A stretch of DNA of 64,000 bases from assembly GCA_022360055.1 (NCBI GenBank), contig JAKSDO010000171.1:1-64000 (forward strand), read 5' to 3'. Under the pieces are notes generated by a model. The model worked only from the letters and a program-made list of their open reading frames with translations, was not told where the DNA came from and did not search any database. Shown piece after piece: positions 52,871 to 61,219 of the stretch. The first letter of the stretch is position 1. Every line of letters begins with the position of its first letter. A program made the position numbers and the translations under genes. Source of the DNA: Cytophagales bacterium (GTDB lineage: Bacteria; Bacteroidota; Bacteroidia; Cytophagales; Cyclobacteriaceae).

Positions 52871-53722
52871 CTATTCTTTCTGCGATCTTTTCTGATACTC
52901 CGTCGGTGTACACCCGTACATTTTTTTGAACATTCTGTTGAAGTTGGTTGAGGAATTAAATCCCAGTTCATCCCATATTTCCGAGATGGTGCGTTCATTT
53001 TCAATCAATAATACACAGGCCTTGCCAATTCTGTACTCATTCAGGAACTGGATAAAGGTCTTGTTGGTCTTTTTCTTGAAATACCTGCAAAAAGACTGGG
53101 TTGTCATGGAAGCGATGTCGGCCATCGTTGCGAGTGAGATTGCCCGGTTGTAATTTTCGGAAATGTAGGCGATCACTTTTGACAGCCTTTTTTCTTCGGG
53201 ATTTTGAGCGGAAACCTTCACGTAAGGGCTTGACAAGGCTTCGGTTTCCTTGTTATCGGACAGGACCTTTAAGACGTGAAGGAGGCGGATCCATTTCTCT
53301 TCCCCTTCGGCACGGGCTATTTCAAGTATATGATCGTGCACAAGTTGCCGGACCCCGCGACCAAAGGCTATTCCGGTCGATGCTTTGTAAAGCAGTGTTC
53401 TGATGTTCTCAAATTCCGGTAGCGAGAATAGGTTGATCCCATGCGGCCGCTCATCAAATTTGATGATAATCCGGTCCACTTCCGGAATGTTTCCGGTCGT
53501 TCGCCACAGATGAGGAATAAGGGGCCCTACCAACACCAATTCACCGGACCGGAAGTTGGAAATGTTGTCTCCCACAAGCCTGACTCCGTGGCCCCGGATG
53601 ATGTAAATAAGTTCATACTCTTCATGAAAATGCCAGTTGATATCCAATACCGGTTCCAGTACCCGTTGTACATATAGCGAACTTTTGGGCGCTTTGGATG
53701 CTTGTTTATATAGTAATTCCAT
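52871..53722 (-). CDS. AraC family transcriptional regulator with cupin sensor
   Basis: 283 residues. The N-terminal cupin barrel (about 15-100) has the INWHFHEEYELIYIIRGHGVRLVGDNISNF pattern, with His and Glu that may bind metal or ligand. The C-terminal domain (about 180-280) is a double HTH: LATMADIASMTTQSFCRYFKKKTNKTFIQFLNEYRIGKACVLL, then ISEIWDELGFNSSTNFNRMFKKMYGCTPTEYQK. It likely controls the permease gene following it and/or the divergent dehydratase gene. A 12-bp palindrome at 53876-53887 and an inverted repeat at 53855-53873 in the shared gap are candidate sites. Confidence 0.92.
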   Translation of the reverse strand: MELLYKQASKAPKSSLYVQRVLEPVLDINWHFHEEYELIYIIRGHGVRLVGDNISNFRSGELVLVGPLIPHLWRTTGNIPEVDRIIIKFDERPHGINLFSLPEFENIRTLLYKASTGIAFGRGVRQLVHDHILEIARAEGEEKWIRLLHVLKVLSDNKETEALSSPYVKVSAQNPEEKRLSKVIAYISENYNRAISLATMADIASMTTQSFCRYFKKKTNKTFIQFLNEYRIGKACVLLIENERTISEIWDELGFNSSTNFNRMFKKMYGCTPTEYQKRSQKE

Positions 53723-54033
53723 TTATGTAGATACTTTTTTGACAACTTTCTAAAACAGATCCGCCCGGGAAATACGCGCTTTTTCGTTGTTTACCCGATT
53801 TGTAAATGGTCGATTATCCTTTGCCTGGTTCTAATTGGTCATCTCAAATTAACGCAATTAATTTCAATAATTGTCTTATCCGGATAAAATACGACTAGAA
53901 TTGGTTAATATTCCTTGAATGTTTCTCTGTATAAATTAAGAAATTTGATCTTGCATTCAATTCGGATAACCATCAAAATGTCATTGCGGTAAATCTCTAT
54001 TGTGATAAATTATGCCTTGATGGTACGCCGATT
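53723..54033. other. divergent control region of the AraC and dehydratase genes
   Basis: 311 bp, AT-rich, with a 12-bp perfect palindrome and a nearby inverted repeat (separate entry). No coding frame or RNA gene. Confidence 0.45.
53855..53887. promoter_or_regulatory. inverted repeat and 12-bp palindrome
   Basis: CAATTA / TAATTG arms at 53855-53873 are followed 2 bp later by the perfect palindrome TTATCCGGATAA (53876-53887). They sit 133 bp from the regulator start and 147 bp from the dehydratase start, suitable for an operator of a dimeric repressor or activator. Confidence 0.4.
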
Positions 54034-55185
54034 ATGAAAAAAATGAGAATAAAAAAAATCGAGCCGGTTGTTGTAAGTCAGCAGCTTAAGGAACCATTTT
54101 ATTTTTCACAATGGGAATATCGATTGCGGACGATTTGCCTGGTAAAGGTTACTGCGGAAGACGGAACCTACGGCTGGGGAGAAGGATATGGTCCGGCCAA
54201 TCTCGTAAGAGCCGGAATAGAGTTTTTCGCTCCTTTCGTGCTGGGGGCCGATGCGCTTGAACACGAGATTATCTGGCAACAAATGTATTTGAGGTCCCTG
54301 GATTTTGGCCGGAGAGGAGTGCTCCTGGCCGCCCTTAGCGCCATAGACATCGCCGTATGGGATATTCAGGGGAAGCATTTCGGCCTGCCGGTTTCAACCT
54401 TGTTGGGAGGGAGAAAAAATGAGTTTGTCAAACCTTATGCCACGGGACTGTATTTCTCCAACGGAGGTGATTTAAAAGAAAAACTGATCCGGGAAGCGAT
54501 GGCATATAAAAAACAGGGATTCCTCGGCATAAAAATGAAAGTCGGTCTTGGCGTAGCAAAAGATGCGGAATATGTGATCGCAATCAAAAATGCCATAGGC
54601 CGGGAAGTGGAGCTCATGATCGATTCAAATCATGCTTATTCCCTGAGGGAGGCCATTCAATTGTGCGACAGGTTGAAAGGTGTGGATTTATCCTGGTTTG
54701 AAGAGCCGGTATCGCCGGAGCATTATTCGGATTACAGGAAGTTGAGGGCGCGAACAGATATTCCGATCTCCGGCGGGGAGTGCGAATATCTGCGATACGG
54801 TTTTTTACAATTGTTTCAAAACCGGTCGGTCGACATTGCGCAGCCTGATATTTGCGCTGCAGGAGGCATCACGGAAGTGAAAAAAATTGCGGCACTTGCC
54901 CATACCTTTGGGGTGGAGGTCATTCCGCATAGCTGGGGAACAGGTATCGCATTACATGCGGCCATGCACCTGATTTCCAATCTTGACATCGTCCCGGGGC
55001 GAATGTATCCGCCCGCGCCGTGGATGGAGCTCGACCGGACTGAAAATGCTTTGCGGGACAGTTTAACGGAACCACTTATTGCTCCGGAAAACGGGATGCT
55101 CCGGGTGCCTGATAAACCGGGATTGGGAATCGAAGTGAATGAGGAGGCATTGGCGAAATACAGGGTTGACTCGCAGCAAATCTGA
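54034..55185 (+). CDS. enolase superfamily acid-sugar dehydratase (mandelate racemase group)
   Basis: 383 residues. N-terminal capping domain (KIEPVVVSQQLKEPFYFSQW...GWGEGYGP) and a (beta/alpha)7beta barrel. The MR-group catalytic set is complete: the KxK pair Lys167/Lys169 in GIKMKVG, metal ligands Asp197 (MIDSNHAYS), Glu223 (WFEEP) and Glu249 (SGGECEY), and general base His299 in VIPHSWGTG with Asp273 (QPDICAAGG). Reaction type: proton abstraction alpha to a carboxylate with loss of water from an aldonate or glycarate. Which acid sugar cannot be read from sequence; galactonate, fuconate or rhamnonate analogues are options. It may act on the substrate imported by the GntP permease. ATG 54034 or 54043. 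Confidence 0.92.
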   Translation: MKKMRIKKIEPVVVSQQLKEPFYFSQWEYRLRTICLVKVTAEDGTYGWGEGYGPANLVRAGIEFFAPFVLGADALEHEIIWQQMYLRSLDFGRRGVLLAALSAIDIAVWDIQGKHFGLPVSTLLGGRKNEFVKPYATGLYFSNGGDLKEKLIREAMAYKKQGFLGIKMKVGLGVAKDAEYVIAIKNAIGREVELMIDSNHAYSLREAIQLCDRLKGVDLSWFEEPVSPEHYSDYRKLRARTDIPISGGECEYLRYGFLQLFQNRSVDIAQPDICAAGGITEVKKIAALAHTFGVEVIPHSWGTGIALHAAMHLISNLDIVPGRMYPPAPWMELDRTENALRDSLTEPLIAPENGMLRVPDKPGLGIEVNEEALAKYRVDSQQI

Positions 55186-55586
55186 TTGAGGGGAGAAACA
55201 TGTGAATATGTGTGCAAATTTTATCCTGATGTTGGATTTGCTTTCTGTTTATTGCGACAGGGTAAAAATACGGACCGCTTACCGTTCGGTAGGAACTCGA
55301 TAGCAATTATTCAGGATCAAAATGAACGTGTGGATGTTGAATGAGATTTTCGGGCAATATCGGGACAGGCATCAAATGACGATACGGTGGACAAGCTGGC
55401 CGAATCTGAACATGAGCGCTCCTGATTATATGCCCGACCGGTACCTGTGCTGATTTGGTGTAAATTACGCACCGGGCGAAGGATCCGGCGGCGGGAAAGA
55501 TGCCGCGTCCGCGTGAACGATTGAATTTTAAAAGAAAGTAATTGAGATTGCCGGAAAGCATTTAAGAACAAAAAGGACATATTTAA
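55186..55586. other. intergenic stretch before the GH2 gene
   Basis: 401 bp without a convincing gene. Overlapping minus-strand frames (55307-55580) and a short plus frame from 55321 have no recognisable domain. The GH2 start is preceded by an A-rich stretch; no clear promoter box. Confidence 0.4.
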
Positions 55587-58475
55587 ATGAAAACCAACGG
55601 TTGTTTTATCTTATTCCTGACTTTTGTTTGCAGTTATTCCTTCGCACAAAATGAACGGACACGCTCTTTGGACGGAACGTGGGAAATCATTTTTGACCAC
55701 GAGAATATCGGAAGAGAAGAATTATGGTATCAGGATACCGCATTCGACAAGCAAGCTGCGAAGAGAACTATTGAGGTGCCGGGTGCCTGGGAATTGATTG
55801 AAATGGATTATGAAGGCGTCGCCTTTTACAGAAAGAGATTTGAAGTGCCCGAAGAATGGAACAACCGGGTGATCAGGCTGCAGTTTGGCGCCGTTAATTA
55901 CCTTTCCGAAGTTTGGCTGAATGGCGCGGTGGTCGGTTTTCACGAAGGGGGATTCACGCCGTTTGAGTTCCGGGTTGACGGCATGATCAAAACGGGAGCG
56001 CCAAATGTCCTGACCGTGCGGGTTGCCGGACCAATTATTCTATCCGGTAAGGAAGTTGACGGTATGAAGCGGATGGAAACGCCGCAGTGGCGCGGTGGGA
56101 TTACGGGTGGGATCTGGCAATCCGTAAACCTGATTTCTTCCGGGGAGGTTTATGTCGCCGATGTATTTATTCAGCCGAATATCCGGGATAATACGGCCGT
56201 CTGCCGTGTCGAGCTGGATCATACGGGAATTATGGGGAAATCCATTGACCTTGAGATCGGGGTCTATGAAGTAGGGGGCAATGCCGAACCGGCAGGCCGG
56301 GTCCGGCAAGCCTGGACACTTCATCCCGGGAAAAACAGGCAAAGTTTTAGCGTCCGCCTTCCTCATGCAAAATACTGGTCCCCGGACAACCCCAGGTTAT
56401 ATCGGGCACGTGTGAGCGTAAAGCAGGAAGGAGTCCTTTCGGATCGTCGGACGGATAATTTCGGGATGCGCGAGCTGACCATCAAGAACAAGGACTTTTA
56501 TTTGAACGGAGAGCGCATTTATATCAAGGCCTCTTTTTTTGAAGGGTTGTATCCAAATGGCATTGCTTACCCTGATTCCGAAGAAATGGCCAGGGCGGAA
56601 ATCCGCCTGGCCAAAGAAGCCGGTTTCAATATGATTCGCCCGTGGAGAAGACCTCCTGCGCCAATGTGGCTGGACCTGGCGGACGAAATGGGCATTTTGG
56701 TGGTTGGAAGCCCGGCGCTGGAATGCATGCGTCTGCCGCTTTCTACCCCTTACCTGCCGGCAAGAGTGGAAAATGAGATTACACAAACGGTGTTGAGGGA
56801 TCGAAACAGGGCCTGTATCGTCCAGTGGGAACTGTTCAATGAATTGCACAGGCCCGTACTGAAGCAACTCATGCGCCCAATGGCTATGGTGGCCAGGCAG
56901 CTCGATCCGACGAGGTTGATCCTGGATGAGTCCGGAGGATGGGCCTACGGGGCCAATATGTATTTGCCGTATGATTTTGAGCCGACAAAGTTCAATGATA
57001 TTCACAACTATCCTGGTCCTTTCATCAACAATAAGCTTTATGACGGTTACCTGACAATCGGAATGACCGGGAAAGAAAAGAGTGAAGCAAAGCTGTTTGT
57101 TAACACCCCTGGAAGAAATGTGGTGCCCGGCCTTATGTCATTCGTTTCGGAACTGGGTTACGGAAGCCTGCCTGAGCTGATTGAAAATAACAAACTTTTC
57201 GAGGCGCGAGGCAATCCGCTTACCCCGGCTTACCGCTATCACCGTCGGTTGGCCGAGGAGCAAAGGCAGGTTTTGAACGAGAGCGGGTTCGGAGACATGT
57301 ATCCGGATATAAGACAGTTTTACCTGGATCAGCAGAAAATACACGGGACAGCGAATAAACGCATGATTGAAGCGGTTCGATCCAACCCCGAAGTGGATGG
57401 ATATTGCATTCATGCACTTACCGCCGGCGACTGGATTCTGGGGGCAGGATTACTTGATCTATGGCGAAATCCGAAATCATATGCCTATGAAGCCACCAAG
57501 GCGGCCAACCAGCCCCGCATTTTGTCGATTCGAACATTTCCGAGGAATGTATATGCCGTTAAAGGAACTACTGTCGAGATTACAGGCATCAATGAACAGA
57601 TTCCCGTAGCATCATCCTTGAGCATCGAGATTTTATCTGAAGATGGAAACGTAGTGCTGAGTAAAACTGTGGATCGCCATTGGGAATCCGGGATATCCAA
57701 ACTTCTGAAGTTTGATCTGAATACCCGATCATTCGACGGGACCTATTCTGTAAAAGCAAAAATTGAATCGAAGAACAACAGGGTACTTGCTGAAAATATA
57801 TTTGATTTTGATGTTTTTACCGATCGGGAACTGAACATCCCGGGTGCAACCGTAACGGTCTTGGACGATCGGGGACCTTTTGCCGGATACCTTGGATCTA
57901 TGGGAATTAAAGTGGAAGGCTTCAGCGAAAAAACAAAGCGATCCGCCCCCGTATTTGTGGCGGGGATAAAAGAGGGTGCTGAAGCGCTGTTTGATTTTAT
58001 ACGAAAGGGAGGAACAGCCGTCTATATTCATGGCGCCCAAAAGGATCTGGCAATTGATAACGGGGTATTTCCGTTCAGCGCTGAGGTACACCCTGCAAAG
58101 GGACTTTGGACGTGTATTCCCCACCTGGTAAAAGAGCATCCTGTCTTCACCGGATTGCCTTCCGGCGGCATGATGCGAGACGTATATGAAAATGTCTGGC
58201 CGACAAGGACCCTGCGCGATATTGACGGCGAAGGTATTGTTCGGGCCGAAAACATTGTAGCTTCCATAGCATTCGATTGGTTTTCCGAAGACCATAAAAT
58301 GCATTATTCGGGTCCCGGGGATTCCTGGTGGGGCGCTGATATGGTGATCGTATCCTATGGGAAAGGGAAATGTATTGTCTCTCAGCTCCGTTTGCTCGAG
58401 AACCTCGGCAAGGACCCCGTGGCGGATAAGATCGTTTTTAATCTGATTGAGTTTGCATCCGGAAATGTTAAATAA
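55587..58475 (+). CDS. glycoside hydrolase family 2 protein with GATase-like C-terminal domain
   Basis: 962 residues with a signal peptide (MKTNGCFILFLTFVCSYSFAQ). A GH2 sugar-binding sandwich (about 25-185: LDGTWEIIFDHE, VPGAWELIEMDYEGVAFYRKRFEVPEE), an immunoglobulin-like linker (190-300) and a TIM barrel follow. The acid/base is Glu419 in QWELFNELHR and the nucleophile Glu522 in FVSELGYGS. After an Ig-like domain, residues 750-960 form an alpha/beta domain (VTVLDDRGPFAGYLGSMG, FIRKGGTAVYIHG, GKGKCIVSQLRLLENLGKDPVADKIVFNLIEF) like the glutamine-amidotransferase-fold tail of some beta-galactosidase-type enzymes. Beta-galactosidase, beta-glucuronidase or beta-xylosidase activity is possible. 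Its stop overlaps the next gene. Confidence 0.92.
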   Translation: MKTNGCFILFLTFVCSYSFAQNERTRSLDGTWEIIFDHENIGREELWYQDTAFDKQAAKRTIEVPGAWELIEMDYEGVAFYRKRFEVPEEWNNRVIRLQFGAVNYLSEVWLNGAVVGFHEGGFTPFEFRVDGMIKTGAPNVLTVRVAGPIILSGKEVDGMKRMETPQWRGGITGGIWQSVNLISSGEVYVADVFIQPNIRDNTAVCRVELDHTGIMGKSIDLEIGVYEVGGNAEPAGRVRQAWTLHPGKNRQSFSVRLPHAKYWSPDNPRLYRARVSVKQEGVLSDRRTDNFGMRELTIKNKDFYLNGERIYIKASFFEGLYPNGIAYPDSEEMARAEIRLAKEAGFNMIRPWRRPPAPMWLDLADEMGILVVGSPALECMRLPLSTPYLPARVENEITQTVLRDRNRACIVQWELFNELHRPVLKQLMRPMAMVARQLDPTRLILDESGGWAYGANMYLPYDFEPTKFNDIHNYPGPFINNKLYDGYLTIGMTGKEKSEAKLFVNTPGRNVVPGLMSFVSELGYGSLPELIENNKLFEARGNPLTPAYRYHRRLAEEQRQVLNESGFGDMYPDIRQFYLDQQKIHGTANKRMIEAVRSNPEVDGYCIHALTAGDWILGAGLLDLWRNPKSYAYEATKAANQPRILSIRTFPRNVYAVKGTTVEITGINEQIPVASSLSIEILSEDGNVVLSKTVDRHWESGISKLLKFDLNTRSFDGTYSVKAKIESKNNRVLAENIFDFDVFTDRELNIPGATVTVLDDRGPFAGYLGSMGIKVEGFSEKTKRSAPVFVAGIKEGAEALFDFIRKGGTAVYIHGAQKDLAIDNGVFPFSAEVHPAKGLWTCIPHLVKEHPVFTGLPSGGMMRDVYENVWPTRTLRDIDGEGIVRAENIVASIAFDWFSEDHKMHYSGPGDSWWGADMVIVSYGKGKCIVSQLRLLENLGKDPVADKIVFNLIEFASGNVK

Positions 58476-61113
58476 TAAGCGGATCTTTCGAAACGGTGTT
58501 GTTCCTGCCGCGCTGTTATTGAGTGCGGTGCTTGGACACATCGGGCAAATTGGCGCGACGGAAATGCAGGTAACACCCGATGTAAAAGGTATTTGGATGA
58601 ATGCAGAAGAGCGGGAGGACCTTTCTTTTACATGGAGATCTCACTGGATCTGGATGGATGAACGAATGGGGGCCGGCCCCATGCTGGCACGGAAGGATTT
58701 TCATCTGACCGGCATGCCGGGAGAAGCAAAAATCCGGATCACGGCGTCTTCAAGATATCAGCTATATATAAACGGGAATTACATTTGTCATGGCCCTGCC
58801 CGATGCGCTCCACATCACCAGTCTTACGATATTCTGGATATTTCAAAATTGCTCGGGACCGGTAAAAATTTAATTGCCGTACGCGTGCACCATCAAGAAG
58901 GAAAATACTCGTATCATCACAAGGGTCGGGCCGGGCTGCTCGTTCAACTGGATATCGATACCGTACATGGATTGAAATCAATAACTTCGGACAGCAGTTG
59001 GAAAGTAATGCATGACCGTTCATGGGAAAGCGGATACCACGGCATGAACCGTTTTCAGCGGGCGGTGAACGACCGGGTGGATATGAGGGATTATCCCCAA
59101 GGGTGGCAGGACATTTCGTTCAACGATGCAAGCTGGGTAAATGCCTCTTCGCTGATGAGAACGGTGGGTTGGCCGGCCCCGCCCCCAAATGCAGCCCCCC
59201 AGGTTTTTACTCCTCCCTGGACAACCTTGGTCCCCAGGGATATTCCGTACCTGAGAGAGACTTCCGTAAAAGCCATCGACTTGATGTCGGCCGCGGATCT
59301 AGGGCAGTCATTTGTCCGGGAATTGAACAGCGGGCAACCGGTTGAACCGGTGAAACCGGACGGCCATCCGGATGAAAAGATTGTGAATGGCCTGCCGGAT
59401 TACCGGGAAAAGGGGCAGCCGATAGTGATTCGACCTTCCGGGACATCCACGTTTTGCTTCCTTTTATTTGATTTTGGAGAGGTTCTGAACGGATTTCCGC
59501 AACTCGACATTGAGGGGCAGGCGGGCATGGCCGTAGACATACTTTGTGCCCCTTTCCTGGTCGACGGGAAATTTACACATCAGGTCATCGATTCCGATTT
59601 TAGAGACCGGATAATTTTGTCAGGCAAACGCGAGAAATGGGAAGCCACATATTTTAAGCCCACTCGGTTTATTGGAATAGCAATTCACGATATCCGGCAG
59701 GCCGTAAAGCTGTACCGCGCCGGAATCAGAAAGCTGGAATATCCGTTTGAGGAAATTGGAAGGATGAGTTCCGAAGATGCTCCATGGGTGAAGCAGTACA
59801 TGGATGCCTCGGTCAGGACGATAAAAGTTTGCACGACCGACGGCTATACCGACAATTACCGAGAGCGCAGGCAATACGCGCAGACCGGATATTACGCATC
59901 GTTGGGCAACTACTATACGTTTGGAGATGCGGCTTTACAGAGACGATATCTGATCCAGGTTGCCCGGGAACAGGAAGCCAACGGTATGATGCCGGCCTAC
60001 GCCCCGGCTGCAAACGATGATTACATGATCATCATGGATTCCAACTGCCTGTGGATTCGAGGTCTGCATAACTACCTGCTCTATTCCGGTGACTACGGCA
60101 CCGTAAGGGAATTGTTGCCATCGGCCCGTAAATTGATGGATTTACTGCATACGTACACAAATTCCCTGGGCATGATCGATCAGCCGCCCTTTGCGTACTG
60201 GCTTGATCATGCGGTGAACGACCGGCGCGGAGCCAATTTCAATCTCAACGGGCATTACCTGGGTGCACTGGAAGATTTTGCCCGGGTGCTGGAATGGCTG
60301 GAAGAGCCGGACCATCGTTTGTACCGGGAGCGCGGCGACCGGCTCAGACGATCCCTTCAAAAGTATTTATGGGATAAGGAAAAAGGCCTTTTTGCCGATG
60401 CGTTAATTCGCGGTGCACGATCCGATATGTTTAGCGAACACGCCAATGCCATGGCCCTTGCGCTGAATGTAGCCACAGATGATCAGGCGGAATCCATTGT
60501 TAAACAATTGATCCATGGAGGCGAACACAATTACATAAAAAGGGAATCCGGGATCACTATGGTTACTCCGGCCATGTCATACTTTCTGCATAAGGGTTTG
60601 TGTGAATACGGATATATTGCAGAATCCTTTGATCTGTTCCGGAGCCGTTTTGATAAGATGTTGGCTTCCGGCACGAATGGTACCCTGTGGGAAGAATGGT
60701 GGCTGGATGCAACCGGGCGATCCGGAAAATTGCAAAAGGGGAGAACCCGAAGCGATGCACAGACCGAAAGCGCTTTTCCTCCGGCATTATTTGCGGAATA
60801 TCTACTCGGCGTCGCACCCGAAACACCCGGGATGGAAGAGATGGTGATTTCTTACCGGGATTCCGGCCTGAATCACATTGAGGGTGTCGTTCCGACGCCG
60901 GAAGGGAAGTTGAGGGTTAAATGGAACACTAAACACGGAGGAATGGCATTGGAAGTCGATGTTCCCGGAAATATGAAAGTAAAGGTAGATCTGAAGACCC
61001 TGGGATTAAAGCCGGGAGATAAGATTCAAATAAATGGTAAACCCCGGTGGATCGACCCGGAAAGGTTTCCTTTCCTGATACTTTCAAAGGGTAGGCAGAG
61101 CATTAATCTTTAA
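58465..61113 (+). CDS. alpha-L-rhamnosidase-like protein (GH78 type)
   Basis: 882 residues with a hydrophobic export signal (FRNGVVPAALLLSAVLGHIG). A bacterial rhamnosidase N-domain (about 60-190: WRSHWIWMDE, ARKDFHLTG, ASSRYQLYINGNYICHGPAR) precedes a concanavalin-like domain and an (alpha/alpha)6 barrel. The general acid is expected in TDGYTDNYRERRQYAQTG (the DxxxRERxxYxGD motif of GH78, with DCP replaced by DNY) and the base in GTLWEEWW. It would invert terminal alpha-L-rhamnosides. The ATG at 58465 overlaps the GH2 stop by 11 nt, so the two are translationally coupled; a TTG at 58447 is less likely. This pairing suggests sequential trimming of the same oligosaccharide. Confidence 0.9.
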   Translation: MLNNKRIFRNGVVPAALLLSAVLGHIGQIGATEMQVTPDVKGIWMNAEEREDLSFTWRSHWIWMDERMGAGPMLARKDFHLTGMPGEAKIRITASSRYQLYINGNYICHGPARCAPHHQSYDILDISKLLGTGKNLIAVRVHHQEGKYSYHHKGRAGLLVQLDIDTVHGLKSITSDSSWKVMHDRSWESGYHGMNRFQRAVNDRVDMRDYPQGWQDISFNDASWVNASSLMRTVGWPAPPPNAAPQVFTPPWTTLVPRDIPYLRETSVKAIDLMSAADLGQSFVRELNSGQPVEPVKPDGHPDEKIVNGLPDYREKGQPIVIRPSGTSTFCFLLFDFGEVLNGFPQLDIEGQAGMAVDILCAPFLVDGKFTHQVIDSDFRDRIILSGKREKWEATYFKPTRFIGIAIHDIRQAVKLYRAGIRKLEYPFEEIGRMSSEDAPWVKQYMDASVRTIKVCTTDGYTDNYRERRQYAQTGYYASLGNYYTFGDAALQRRYLIQVAREQEANGMMPAYAPAANDDYMIIMDSNCLWIRGLHNYLLYSGDYGTVRELLPSARKLMDLLHTYTNSLGMIDQPPFAYWLDHAVNDRRGANFNLNGHYLGALEDFARVLEWLEEPDHRLYRERGDRLRRSLQKYLWDKEKGLFADALIRGARSDMFSEHANAMALALNVATDDQAESIVKQLIHGGEHNYIKRESGITMVTPAMSYFLHKGLCEYGYIAESFDLFRSRFDKMLASGTNGTLWEEWWLDATGRSGKLQKGRTRSDAQTESAFPPALFAEYLLGVAPETPGMEEMVISYRDSGLNHIEGVVPTPEGKLRVKWNTKHGGMALEVDVPGNMKVKVDLKTLGLKPGDKIQINGKPRWIDPERFPFLILSKGRQSINL

Positions 61114-61219
61114 ACGTATGATGCGGCCCACTCATTGATCCGGATAGAAAAATGGAGTGCGATTAGGCGCAACGCAGAATCCGTTAGGGAGTCGATTAAC
61201 GAAATAAGAATTCGATAAA

